In this document: one piece after another, positions 9,680-19,189 of the stretch | Position numbering within the stretch: the first letter of the stretch is position 1 | How the letters are laid out: each line of letters begins with the position of its first letter | Origin: Chara braunii | Lineage: Eukaryota > Streptophyta > Charophyceae > Charales > Characeae | Assembly (NCBI GenBank): GCA_003427395.1 | Contig: BFEA01000008.1 | Coordinates: forward strand, 4,533,819 to 4,564,752 | Direction of reading: 5' to 3' | DNA length: 30,934 bases | Position numbers and translations under genes: made by a program | Notes under the pieces: generated by a model | The model's input: the letters and a program-made list of their open reading frames with translations, nothing else | Databases searched by the model: none | What the model was told of the DNA's origin: nothing

Positions 9680-10033
9680 TAGGGTTCGTGAAAAAACAAA
9701 ATAGAAAAATGTTGGGTTTGAACAAAATCTATTTAGTATTTATGATTCTAAGAGAACAGTTTTTAGGCTTCCTGCAAGAGCAAGATTTAAAATAAAAAAA
9801 AAAACTTTTTAAGAGCTCTGTTTTTTTTTCAGTCTATTGAGAATGACTTATAGTTCTTTAACATGATCTTTGCAAGAAAGGTTTTTCCTTCAGATTACGA
9901 GGATCGTTTCACTTTTCAAGAAGTGGTTCAAAATATATATATTTTTAATCAGAAATAGAAGTGTGACTTTTACTTTTTCACGTTATACAAATTATTGGGT
10001 TTTGTGGTTTTGTTGGATTTTCACAAATGATGT
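9680..10033 (+). repeat. Diverged dispersed repeat (inverted relative to 19.2-19.9 kb)
   Basis: This AT-rich stretch matches the reverse complement of 19190-19510 plus 19785-19860. Examples are the blocks TTGGGTTTGAAC (about 9712) and TTTTTAGGC (about 9760), then ATGACTTATAG, then GATCTTTGCAAGAAAG (9865-9880), then TTTTGTGGTTTTGTTGGATT (about 10000). The order of blocks differs: the TTGGGTTTGAAC block comes first here and last in the other copy, as if both were cut from a tandem array with a unit near 350 bp. This copy carries the empty site CTTATAGT (9847-9854) for the MITE inserted in the other copy. Confidence 0.6.
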
Positions 10034-10092
10034 GTTTTCTCTACGTATAGTCGCTCACCCCTTAGCTGGCAAGATAAAAACCCTTTGACTTA

Positions 10093-10394
10093 CCTAGATG
10101 TTCAAATGTGTGTTCCAAGAATGCTCGTTCGTCTTTGGTGCTGTCGGATTCAACTTTCTTTTAACGTGAAGTTCTAGAAAGTTGTTAAATCCTTCAACCC
10201 ATGCTATGTCCACCTCATACCTTCCACCCAGAAGAGGACATGTTCCTGTTTAACTTGCTCAAGTTGGATTTTGAAGTCGACAACTGTTATACCCGCCTTA
10301 CCTGTGTTCCATGCCTTAGGGTAACCTGAATTAAATCTCAATATTGCATGCATCACGACCATGGAGTGTTGCATCCTGCCTTCAAGCAACCTGA
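10093..10394 (-). other. Possible relic exon, unknown protein
   Basis: On the minus strand a 61-codon open stretch reads as ordinary protein (segments such as HVLFWVEG). Beyond its stop, coding-like sequence resumes in the next frame (WVEGFNNFLELHVKRKL). The segment ends in an AG|GTAAGT donor-like site near 10093 and begins after a TTTTAGGTCAG acceptor-like site near 10395. It may be a decayed exon or repeat-derived coding DNA. No family recognised; codon content and length give only weak support. Confidence 0.2.
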
Positions 10395-10980
10395 CCTAAA
10401 ACTCTGAATGTATTTGGATATGTTTTTTTTGTCTTTGTCTCGCCACTATTTTTGCAAAGTAAATTTGTCATCTTTCCAACTGGCTAGACTTAGCCCTCAA
10501 CTCCCCATAACCATTACACTGAGATTTCATAACATACCAGTAGACCTTAATCTTTCAAAAAATATTTGACACACCCTTGACAGTGCACCTTATCGGATCT
10601 ACATTGCACACTAACCGAGAAATGGAGTTGAGTATCAGGTTGCTCATCATTGCCAAGTATAGAGTGTTAGATTTTAGTAACGAGTGGTTTGTGAGGTGTT
10701 TCTTTTCAATTTAATCATTTGTCTCTCTCAATTTATTTACTCCCCCTTGATCAGGACTACCGACGCTAGTTTTCTGTCTGATTACCTAGTACTCTTGAAT
10801 CTTGATTTGTTTTTTTTTTAACTATACTCACCTATCCTCTAAGGTGCGCTGCTTTGTCACCCTATGACCCTACCCAATCTACCCATTACCCACGATATGA
10901 CACACCCCTACTTGGCACCCACTCCCTGCAAAGATACACACTCCCGACAATGATGATGCCTTTACAGAATGGCGCTCCAC

Positions 10981-11264
10981 TCACAACTGCCATTTTGTCA
11001 AAATGAACATTTTTTATTTTTTAAAACGACGTTGAAACCGAGTTTTTTTTACGAAAACTCGTCCAAATTTGCTGTTCTTGAGGGTCCAGCGTTCTTAAAA
11101 CGGTGGACCCCCTGGATGTATGTGGACTTAGCTTGCGACCAGATACATCTAGGAAGTCCACCTTCAAGAGCAACAAATTTTAACAAGTTTTCGGTAAAAA
11201 GACTCGGTTTCAATTTTGTTCAAAAAATAAAAAAATGTTAATTTTGACGAAATGGCAGTTTCAC
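10981..11264. mobile_element. Fold-back element with long inverted arms
   Basis: The element is 10985-11260 (276 bp). It starts AACTGCC and ends GGCAGTT, with arms of about 110 bp at roughly 80-85 % identity by eye, for example TTGAAACCGAGT on the left against ACTCGGTTTCAA on the right. A 4-bp TCAC lies on both sides (10981-10984 and 11261-11264) and may be the target duplication. The centre contains a second palindrome (GGGTCCA near 11082 with TGGACCC near 11105). No coding capacity, so non-autonomous; superfamily not assignable. Confidence 0.7.
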
Positions 11265-11785
11265 CCCCTCAAGTGGACCGAGCCATTTTCTAGCCTATTG
11301 CCACTACTCAGCGTCCTAGAGTTGGGCATACCTTATTTAATCCATAGATTGGTTGGATAATTTTGCTCTCTCTCTCTGATGGTGTCGTGTAAGGTGTCCC
11401 CCAAGTGCTCCCCTACAAACTACACCCCTTATCACTACCTTGCTCACCTCGAGACGCGCAACTCAAGAAGTGATATTATTAGGATCAAATAAGAAGGTTT
11501 TAATTTCTTTATAAGAATATAATTTATCTGTTTTGATGAAATGGTTATTTTGAGCTCTGTGAGACACGTAGGCAAACCATCACCAATGATCGAGACCCTA
11601 TATTCACACCGTTGCTCTTCTGCATGGAAAACGGTGTTGAAAGGTCTGCAGTATCCGTAGTGAATTTTGTAATTTTGTCATTGAGACTTAGACTGCATCA
11701 CATTTCTGATTGGTCAGGATTTTGTACGGAGAAGGTCTCTCTCTTTCATTTTGTCGTAGATCGGCCTACGCAGGGGATCGATACA

Positions 11786-11940
11786 AAAGATTCCAGTTCC
11801 GACCTTGAACTCCTACCCCTTTCCTAAAATACTTGGCACACCCCCATTTTATGTGCTTTCCTTATACTTTCTCCACTAACTCCCACTTTGTAAGGAAAGT
11901 AGCATCGGGCACGAGGTCGGAGCATATCACACGAAAACCT
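11786..11940 (+). repeat. Diverged dispersed repeat, copy related to 14867-14998
   Basis: CAGTTCCGACCTTGAACTCC followed by CTTGGCACACCCCC here parallels CAGTTCTGACCTAGGACTCC followed by CTTGGCACACCTCC at 14867-14927. Further matching follows downstream (ATCGGGCACGAGGT against GTCGGGCGTGAGGT). Same orientation, about 75 % identity by eye over the first 55 bp. Nature unknown. Confidence 0.4.
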
Positions 11941-12007
11941 CCCAAGCTTCTTTCTGCAAGGCTAGGTTACACGGCAGGTACCTGGGGTGTCATGGTGTAA
12001 CACCAAC

Positions 12008-12655
12008 CAAGATGGGATAATTGGTGGATAGCGTCCACGGGAAAACCTTTTGGGTCAGGCACGCCCAAAAATTTCTTGTTTGGTACTACGTGCCCATACT
12101 TCTCCCATTAAGGCATGCCCGTAGTTTTTTTATTTGGTACTACGCGCCCGAAGTTTCCCATTTGGTGCTATGCGCTCAAACTTCTCCCATTTTTTCTTTG
12201 GCCATTTGGGTGCAAGACGCCTTTAGGCCATAGCTACAACTCTCTTGGCCTGTTTTTACCCGACTTTGAATCTGGTACTATTTTTGAGTTGGTAGGGTCG
12301 TTATTTTTCAATACACTGTCGTTCAGCCCCATTCTGTCCTTCAGCCCATTATTTTTCATGAGCTGGTACGGTCATTATTTTTCAATACACCGTCCTTCAA
12401 CCCCATTCTGACAGTTCGTGGTACCGCCCTCGGTCTCTTGAAGATCATTATAAATCTGGTGTTGTTTATGCACGAGATTCATAATCTGGTAGGGCCCATT
12501 GGAATGACACATGGCCCGGTAGTAGGCTAGTAGCCACATGGAAAAGTTTGGGTGCTTAGTACAAAACAAAAGGCTCTCGGCATGCCTAACCCAACGGGTT
12601 TTTCCAAAAAGGTTTTTCCAAAAAGGTTTTTCCGTGGGCATTATCTACCAATCAT
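12008..12655. mobile_element. Non-autonomous DNA element with long terminal inverted repeats
   Basis: The left end (GATGGGATAATTGGTGGATA, then CCACGG, AAAACC, GGGTCAGGCACGCC) matches the right end read in reverse (TTGGGATGATTGGTAGATA, then CCCACGG, AAAAACC, GGGTTAGGCATGCC). The arms exceed 60 bp and continue loosely to about 120 bp. The right arm contains a three-fold GGTTTTTCCAAAAA tandem (12597-12630). The left arm has a repeated TTTGGTACTACG block, and the middle carries a direct duplication of about 55 bp (12286-12341 and 12360-12411, period about 73). No transposase ORF and no clear target duplication. Long TIRs would suit a Mutator-like element, but this is not proven. Confidence 0.6.
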
Positions 12656-12762
12656 CCCAACCGAGCCTTGTGCATAAGAGGATGTGCACATCCTCCTGAG
12701 GGCGACCGAAACAAAACCCAGATCCACTTGCTTGCAATGGTTGAGCTATACCTGACTGAGGT

Positions 12763-13457
12763 ACCAGACTTGCCTTTCGTGGTCCTGTGGTCCACGAGCC
12801 CGACTTGTCTGGCGTCAGACTGACAAACCTGACACGGAATGTCGACCTAGACTGTGAAGAAAACCCGGAAGGGCTGATGAATATAAGAGTAGTAAGAGAT
12901 CAGAAAGACGGCCTCTTTGATTATAAAGCCTAGACCCCAATGATCGAGGCCCTACCTTTTGATCCGGCTGAGTGGGAATGGACAAGCGGGAAACACATGC
13001 ATATATGGGATTACACCGTTCAAGGGGGGTGTAGAGATTTGAGACCGACACTCCTAGTTAGCGACACCATAGCTGCAAGATGGGCTCGAGACTACACCCG
13101 ACCCTCCTGCACAACCTCCCGTGGCCCAAATATGCCAAAATAATGCCCACAAACCGTCGCTCGCTGCAGTGGCAGATCCTGCACCGATGCCTCCCCACAC
13201 CGGATTGGCTCGTGTCCAGAACCAATTTGGAACAGAAAGGCCAGCTCTCCCCCATATGTGCCTACTGTGGCAGGGCTTCGCTCCCGACTTGTGAGACCCT
13301 GGAGCACTGCCTCCTAGCATGCCCGATGGTCGCCCAAATCTGGCAGTGGTGGGATGATGCCTTGCACTCCCTAACAACAGACCACATCCCACCTTGGTCT
13401 CCTGCTGCTGGGGAAGAACCTCCACCACCTGGCCCAATGGTCCCCCTATGCAGTTAA
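12763..13457 (+). pseudogene. LINE retrotransposon relic, 3' end with zf-RVT-like domain
   Basis: Frame 1 is coding-like from about 12763 (VDLDCEENPEGLMNIRVV, then FDPAEWEWTSG), with a TAG at 12931. The signal moves to frame 3 near 13080 and runs to the stop ending at 13457. The last part has the typical C-terminal pattern of plant L1-type LINE reverse transcriptases (zf-RVT): a W-x2-LHRCLPT segment, then CAYCGR, then ETLEHCLLACP, then W (about nt 13170-13350). This gives a C-x2-C and H-x4-C metal-binding set. The catalytic RT domain is absent from the window, so it is a 5'-truncated, frameshifted copy. The protein stops short of a poly(A) tail. Confidence 0.65.
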
Positions 13458-13491
13458 TTTATTTTCATGTAGAAGGCTCCATGTCCTAATG

Positions 13492-14213
13492 CTGTGACAA
13501 ACTGTTTTCTGCAACCGCGCGATTTTCAAAGCAAGGCTACTTCGGGGATTGAATCGGGAGGGCCCTATGGATTACATGGGTGCCCTTGCTTTTCTTGTTT
13601 TTTAGAATCGAGGCCGGGATAATCTTGTGACGGTTGGTAGTTGATCACGCCTTAGTGAGCACGAAAGATAACTGTTGCCATAAATTTTTTCTTATTTTAC
13701 TGTAGGGAATGAAAATTTTGGCACGATTTTTAAATTCTCAACTGATGTCGGCATTGTCGAGCCCCCTCGGGCTCTCAGAATTTACTTTCTTCGGAATTTC
13801 TTTTTGCAATTAGGATTTATATGAGGAATTTATGTGCATCTCAATTTCTGTTGTACAGCGCTTCTTGCTTGCGCACGCTTTGCCGCGTTAGGATCTATGC
13901 TCTGACTTTTACGCGCCTTAATCCTTGCGTGTAACTGTAATTTTTGTTTTGGCAGGCATAATTGCAACTGTAATCCTCTCGTTCTTGATATCTTTTGTGG
14001 CGTCCCCCATGCCACGACCAGGCCATGCAGTCGTAGGCACTTCCTTCCTTCTTCCTCTATCATATTGGCCTGAACGCTTGCATGACCAGATTGACGTGTG
14101 GAGTGAGGTTACGTCCCCCATGCCACGACCTGGCCATGCAGTCGTAGGCACTTCCTTCCTTCTTCTTCCTTCCCACTTAGAGGCCCTAGGTATCGCACGC
14201 ACGCATGCATGCC
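13492..14213 (+). repeat. Long direct repeat, upstream copy (possible 5' LTR)
   Basis: Begins TGTGACAAACTGTTTTCTGC and matches 29888-30597 in the same orientation through CGCACGCATGCAT, with identity in the high 80s by eye over about 700 bp. Orientation and placement around the gag-pol relic suggest LTRs. However, I see no TGG primer site after this copy, no purine tract before the other and no matching flanking duplication. This copy contains an internal duplication absent from the other: CCATGCCACGACC..GGCCATGCAGTCG occurs at 14009-14040 and again at 14120-14151. Confidence 0.45.
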
Positions 14214-14345
14214 CCAGGTATCTCGTTCACGCAACAATTTTGCCTGCATGCCCCAGGGGCATGCGTGTGATACCTAAGATCGAAAATCGCACGCATGCCC
14301 CAGGTATCGCGAGCACGCAGAAAATTAGACATATCTGTTTGCGAG
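14214..14345. repeat. Palindrome-rich GCATGCCCC repeats
   Basis: GCATGCCCCAGG(TATC) occurs three times (about 14211, 14246 and 14293). The middle copy is a 19-bp near-perfect palindrome GCATGCCCCAGGGGCATGC (14246-14264). GGTATC and GATACC words flank it in opposite orientation, so larger hairpins are possible. It lies exactly where the two long direct repeats stop matching. Confidence 0.6.
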
Positions 14346-14499
14346 TGACACCTCGATCAGGCCTTGGGCCGTATCCCCCATCTTCCCAGCTAGTCTAGCC
14401 CATACACGTGTCATGTCGTCACGGAACCCGAAATCATTATCCTTGGGACGAAATTCCCTCCCTATCACCACATCCTACCTTATCACTCCTTATCACTCC

Positions 14500-15000
14500 C
14501 TAACCATCGTCCCCTGGCTCGCAATCGCTCCTTACTGGCCTCAACCCCCGTGTTCGGAGTGCTTGCAAGACCACGACTAGTGCGCCTCTGGCTTCGTCCG
14601 GCGAATTAGATCGGAAGAGGAACGACGGGCACACAACCCTCAGCTGAGGCCGACCGTGTCGAATTCCGAAACCTGCGACGTACGACGTCAACAGGTGATC
14701 AGCCAGCGCGATAGCCAGAGCGTCCCGGCGGTGCACCAAATACACGACCAACCCAGATGGTGGAACCAAGGGAGGCGGTAGCTCCGCTCTCCGAGGCGTA
14801 AGATCCACCTCCGACCCGCGCTTACCCATTTTGCATCCATATCCGCGAAAGTTGTCCACAGGAGATCTCAGTTCTGACCTAGGACTCCAATTCCACTTTC
14901 CAAAAATCCTTGGCACACCTCCTCCTCGCACTTCCAGACCCACACTCACACTCCGATCAGGAAGTCGAGTCGGGCGTGAGGTTGGTATCGAAGCCGACAC
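14500..15000 (-). other. 166-codon minus-strand open frame, unknown and doubtful
   Basis: Open from ATG at 15000 to a stop at 14500, Arg/Pro/Ser-rich and without a recognisable domain. The region is GC-rich, where long chance frames are common, and part of it (14867-14998) is a dispersed repeat shared with 11786-11940. I therefore think it unlikely to be a functional gene. Confidence 0.15.
14867..14998 (+). repeat. Diverged dispersed repeat, copy related to 11786-11940
   Basis: CAGTTCTGACCTAGGACTCC, then CTTGGCACACCTCC, then GTCGGGCGTGAGGT match the 11.8-kb copy in order and orientation, at about 75 % identity by eye in the first 55 bp. Confidence 0.4.
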
Positions 15001-15059
15001 GTGGCAAGCTCAGGAATTGCCAAGTGAGTAAGTTGCGTAGATAGATCTTGCGAACAGCT

Positions 15060-15165
15060 ACGAAACACCCACGGCTGCGGTCATCGCAGGCACGACCGAA
15101 GCCCTCGGCTGTGGCCGCGAGACCGCGGTCATGACCACCGCGACCGCGGTCTGCCACGGCCTTCC
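15060..15165. repeat. CpG-rich block with repeated GACCGCGGTC palindrome
   Basis: The 10-bp perfect palindrome GACCGCGGTC occurs twice about 25 bp apart (near 15122 and 15144), flanked by CGGCTGTGG/CCACGGC words that pair with each other. A short GC island in otherwise AT-rich surroundings; no gene evident. Confidence 0.5.
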
Positions 15166-15352
15166 ACGGCTGAGGGGAGAGGGGGTTGGGGGTGGGGGTT
15201 TCCGATTGGGGTACTGGGACCCCGACCCTACCCCCTCAAACCAAAAAACAAATTTTAAAAATTAAAAAGATAATTTCCGGGGGGGTCGTTTTTTGTGTGT
15301 GAAAAAAATAAAATAAAATAAAATGAAAATCTTCATTTCTTGATTGTTTTTG

Positions 15353-15398
15353 GATTGATTGATTGATTGATTGATCGATTGATTGATTGATTAGTTGG

Positions 15399-15437
<39 letters not shown>

Positions 15438-15467
15438 GTGGGGGAGGTGATCCCAACCCTTCCCCCG

Positions 15468-15507
<40 letters not shown>

Positions 15508-15541
15508 ACACACATACACACACAAACACACACACACACAT
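15353..15541 (+). repeat. Compound microsatellite (GATT)n then (CA)n
   Basis: (GATT)n with a few substitutions at 15353-15437, a 30-bp G/C-rich spacer, then (CA)n at about 15470-15541. Open frames through it are pure low-complexity (Asn-Gln-Ser-Ile or Cys-Val repeats) and are not genes. A mirror arrangement occurs at 20155-20295. Confidence 0.9.
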
Positions 15542-15751
15542 AACAAAAGCTCAAAATTAATAATTAAAAACAGAAATATAATTATTAAAAAAAATAAAAG
15601 TTTCAAATATATAATAAAATATATATACAGGGTAACCAGCGTTCGGGACAGGCCAAACGCCCGAATCCGAACGCCCGGACATATGGGACCCCTTGGGCAT
15701 GCGTTCGGTCGTTTAAGCCGAGCACAGATAAAAACAAATAATAAAAAAAAA

Positions 15752-16034
15752 CTAGGCTACCAGCCGGGCCGCCCGGGTCCCGAACTGGCCAGCCCGTGAA
15801 AAAGACCAAGGAAGGTCCCAAAAAACAAAAACAAAAAAAAATCCAAAAAATCCAAAACAAAACAACGTTATGCAGAAAAATAAACTGAACAACGTTTGCC
15901 TCAGGGTCACATCGAAATTATTCACGAAACTTAAAATAAAAAATAAACTCTAAAAATATTTTTTTACTTTTTATTATTATTATTTTTTTTGGCCCGGCCG
16001 GGCAAGTGACCCCGGGGTCACTCTGGTAGCCTAG
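15752..16034. mobile_element. 283-bp MITE, CTAGGCTACCAG family, nested in the 1.2-kb element
   Basis: Perfect 12-bp terminal inverted repeats CTAGGCTACCAG and CTGGTAGCCTAG, with G/C-rich subterminal parts (CCGGGCCGCCCGGG on the left, GGCCCGGCCGGGC on the right) and the shared core at 15864-15946. The neighbouring bases are A-rich (AAAAAAAA left, AAAAATAC right), so the target duplication is imperfect. Near-identical in organisation to 19519-19784. Confidence 0.75.
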
Positions 16035-16182
16035 AAAAATACTGAAAAAAGATATGTTATGAAAAAAAAAAAATTAAATAAGATTTTCTTGAGCATCATG
16101 TCCAAATTTTATATTTGAAATAAAAATAAAATACGAAAAACAAATACTAATAATAAAAACAAAACAAAAAAAAAAATAGTGA

Positions 16183-16705
16183 GTGCGCGAGCACATTTTC
16201 AACACCGCCAGAAAAAAAGAATAATAACAAAACTCTGAAAACAATATATGTTAGTAAGAAAAATAAATTAAACAAGATTTGCCTGAACATTACGTCCAAA
16301 TTCCTTACCAAATTTGAAATAAAAATAATACTCATAATTAGTAATAATAAAAATAAAAATAAAAAAGAATTAAATTTAATGAGCACGCTAGCACGTTTTC
16401 GACACCGCCATCTTTGGCGATTTTTATTTTTTTTTGGGCATAGCTAAATACCCTGAAAATTTACAGATGTGTACCTCACATAATGCAAAACCCACAAAAA
16501 AAGTTTCAAAAAAAAATAAAATTGCTAAGAAACCGAGCTAAAGTGAAAACAAAAAGTAAAAAGTGAAAAAATATGTGGGCGAGCACGTTTTGACACCACC
16601 ATCTTTGGCGATTTTTAATTCTTATTTGGCTTAGCCAAATAACTTGAAAATTAACAGGCATGTACGTCACGTCATAGAGAACTCACAAAAAACAATTTAG
16701 AAAAA
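16183..16705. repeat. Internal tandem units of about 190-195 bp in the hAT-like element
   Basis: GCGAGCACGTTTTCGACACC plus GCCATCTTTGGCGATTTTTA-type blocks recur near 16189, 16386 and 16579. A second block (TGAAAATTnACAG..TGTACnTCAC) recurs at about 16455 and 16642. The blocks around the first two copies carry the shared MITE core (16051-16130 and 16243-16330). Confidence 0.65.
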
Positions 16706-16843
16706 TATAATTATTTTAAGGCCCCGAAATATTTTTTGGCGGGGTCCGAACGTCGTCAGGTTCGGACCCCGTACGGGACCCCGAACGCCCGTACGTACGA
16801 AGGTCTGCCCGGGGACCTCCGTACGTACGGGCTGGTGACTCTG

Positions 16844-18040
16844 AAAATAATAAAATAATAAAATAATAAAATAATAAAATAATAAAAAAGAAAAAAGAAA
16901 AGAAAAATAAAAAATAAAAAATAAAATAAAAATAAAAAATAAAAAATAAAATAAGTAAACATAAATATTGGAAATAAAAAATAATAATGAAATAAATTAA
17001 TAAAGTAAAACTTAAATAATTAATGCAAAGTCTTTTATAATACCTTCTTGTTCAGATTAAGCAAAGAAATATGCTTACTGCAAGACAACAACGTTTTAGG
17101 AACACAGGTATTAGATTTCGATACTTGTACACAAAGCAAAAGGGTTATGGGTACTATATACTGATAAATGGATTCATACAATCACAAAAATAAACCGACT
17201 ACATAAATATACAGCACAAAAAACAAAGGAATTATAGATGACGACTGATAAGAACAAACAAAAACACTCCGAGTTATACCCCACAAAAAATACTGCAGAA
17301 AAAATAAAAAAACGCGTGACATACCACTTAGTACACTTACATGTAAAACAACACGATAAAACACTGGACAAAAAACACACCGCAACATGAGCAGTAAAAA
17401 ATCAATAAGATACAAATAAAAATATGTCACTCCACTACCACCAATCGGCAAGTTACAGAACACCCCTACAAAAGACCCCCACAGCAAACCACACAATGTT
17501 TTTTTCCAGCTAATACCTATCATTGAACGTTGACCTACACACAAAAACGTAATACACGCACCCCAACCTATACATCAATACGACCACCCGCAAACCCAAC
17601 CATTGAAGAAGATGATACGACCCAGTCGACGACGCTACAAGAAGCAAACGATTAAAAAAAGACTAAAGGGCATGAATAATGACAGAAACCCACATACATA
17701 CATAATGCACAGACATAATACGTCACAAAAGCAAAGAAATACTGACGACATCCAAAAATAAAACGACAAGATATCCAGCAACACCCCACTGAGAACACTG
17801 CACAAAAAAAAACAAAAACTCGTGAAGCATTCCCATGTAGATTGACATGTAATACCAGGACAAAACTCGACACAGGAAACACGCCACATTTTATGCTAAA
17901 ACGACTAACTGGACTTCAACCGATCCCCATATTGACCATCGTCGAGCTCTGAAAGCCTCCAAGTAGATTGGCACGAAAGAACAAGACAAAAACATAACGA
18001 GGGAAATACACATCAAATGAATATACGACTAAATTCAAAC
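16844..18040. repeat. AT-rich low-complexity DNA with a diverged internal duplication
   Basis: 16844-16960 is (TAAAA)n-like. 17205-17375 and 17695-17885 then look like diverged direct copies (CAGCACAAAAAACAAAGGAAT against GTCACAAAAGCAAAGAAATA, then ACTGCAGAAAAAA against ACTGCACAAAAAA). A third partial copy (GTAGATTGGCACG) lies near 17964. Minus-strand open frames here are Phe/Cys/Val-rich translations of A-rich DNA and I do not regard them as genes. Confidence 0.35.
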
Positions 18041-18211
18041 TATGATCGCCCTACCTACTGCCAGACCCCGAGAGCTGAACTACCCACGGAACCTTGCCAC
18101 ACACACCATAACCCGTACACCCACACAGTCCCTTAAACCAAACAAAAAAACAACCAAACACATTCTTCACCTCCCCATACCAGGACGACATTACCCGTCT
18201 CTGTGGACTAA

Positions 18212-18212
<1 letters not shown>

Positions 18213-18262
<50 letters not shown>
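18213..18262 (+). repeat. Uninterrupted 50-base poly(C) run
   Basis: Fifty consecutive C between ACTAAT and TGACGATT. No repeat unit surrounds it. Such a run can form G-quadruplex or i-motif structures and is also prone to sequencing-length error. Confidence 0.9.
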
Positions 18263-18935
18263 TGACGATTAAGCTAACCTATACACCACCATACCTACTA
18301 CAACTACAACCCCGCATGCAACGAGATATAATGGAACTAGCTTGCACTACTATCTATCGCGACATTGCCTGTAACCACACCAAGGCTACGGAGCATTCCG
18401 ACTCCTGCTTGCTACGCACGCGAAAAACTTTCTCATCCCACCATCTTCCCCTGCTAAGATACCGACCTTTCCTCATACTTCTTTGCACGACTCTGTACTC
18501 CCTAACTGATCACGAGTGATCTTGCACCAAACACGCACTCTAGCCGGAGTGCTGCGAGCGCTGATTGCTACAAAATTTACTACTTCAAGACCTTGAAGAT
18601 GGCTACGCCCGGGGACGCTGCTTCCCCCCCGAGTGTCATATGTGTCGAACACTCTAATATAACACACCTTATTGAGTTAATGGGAGTATAAAAGTTGACC
18701 CTCTAATGAGCTGCTATGGGTGCTAAGCCGCGCAAGGCGCGCTTCAGGGCGTGCACCCCCCCTATGGCTGTCTCGGGCATCCATCTCTAACATCAGGCTA
18801 ACATTCTCCCCCCTAATTAATCCTCCATGATTCTTCAAATTCTTAGTCAAACGCAGGTTAAAAATAAAAAAATGAAAGAAATAAAAATATAAATAATATT
18901 TTTTTAAAAAATAAGTTTGCCCACGGATGGGATAA
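18263..18935. other. Non-coding stretch, no gene recognised
   Basis: Short open frames only. A GC-rich inverted segment lies at 18717-18763 (GGGTGC, then GCGCAAGGCGC, then GTGCACCC), able to form a stem. Nothing else recognisable. Confidence 0.4.
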
Positions 18936-19018
18936 TATGTGATAGCGAACGTATTAACAAACAAGATAACACGTTCGCACATTCGTCAAACCCTCGAACA
19001 TGTTCGTCGTGATACACA
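18936..19018. mobile_element. Short remnant resembling the GTTCG-rich MITE ends
   Basis: TGTGATAGCGAACG on the left and CGAACATGTTCGTCGTGATACACA on either side of an AT-rich centre resemble the termini of the elements at 9202 and 23992. Possibly a heavily deleted copy. No target duplication identified. Confidence 0.3.
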
Positions 19019-19189
19019 ACTTATAGGACTATATAGATGATCTTTTAAGATAATAAAAAACATGGATATTTCAAGTTATAAATATACGATGCACCGCCTG
19101 GTAATGATTTACTGTGGAAAATTTTGTTTTTTTCCTCGCTACTTCCAGTGGTTCTCAAAAAATATTTTTTATTCTTTCTTTGTGTTTCT

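Larger units (their letters stand above)
15628..16843. mobile_element. 1.2-kb non-autonomous hAT-like element
   Basis: The left end CAGGGTAACCAGC (15628-15640) pairs with the right end GCTGGTGACTCTG (16831-16843; inverted CAGAGTCACCAGC, 11 of 13 identical). CAGRG is a common hAT terminus. Subterminal DNA on both sides is CpG-rich with GAACGCCCG and GTACGTACG words. There is no transposase ORF. The interior is AT-rich, built of tandem units of about 190 bp, and contains a nested 283-bp MITE. Flanks are simple-sequence A/T, so an 8-bp duplication cannot be called. Confidence 0.55.

Noticed and set aside
13054-13437. Minus-strand ORFs over the LINE relic
   Set aside because: Antisense shadows of the zf-RVT-like plus-strand frame.
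15236-15606. Overlapping minus-strand ORFs of Cys-Val and Asn-Gln-Ser-Ile repeats
   Set aside because: These are translations of the (CA)n and (GATT)n microsatellites.
16147-17889. Minus-strand Phe/Leu/Tyr/Cys-rich ORFs resembling membrane proteins
   Set aside because: Translations of A-rich, low-complexity DNA and of repeats; hydrophobicity follows from T-rich codons.
18042-18272. Plus-strand ORF ending in polyproline
   Set aside because: The proline run is the poly(C)50 homopolymer; no domain upstream.
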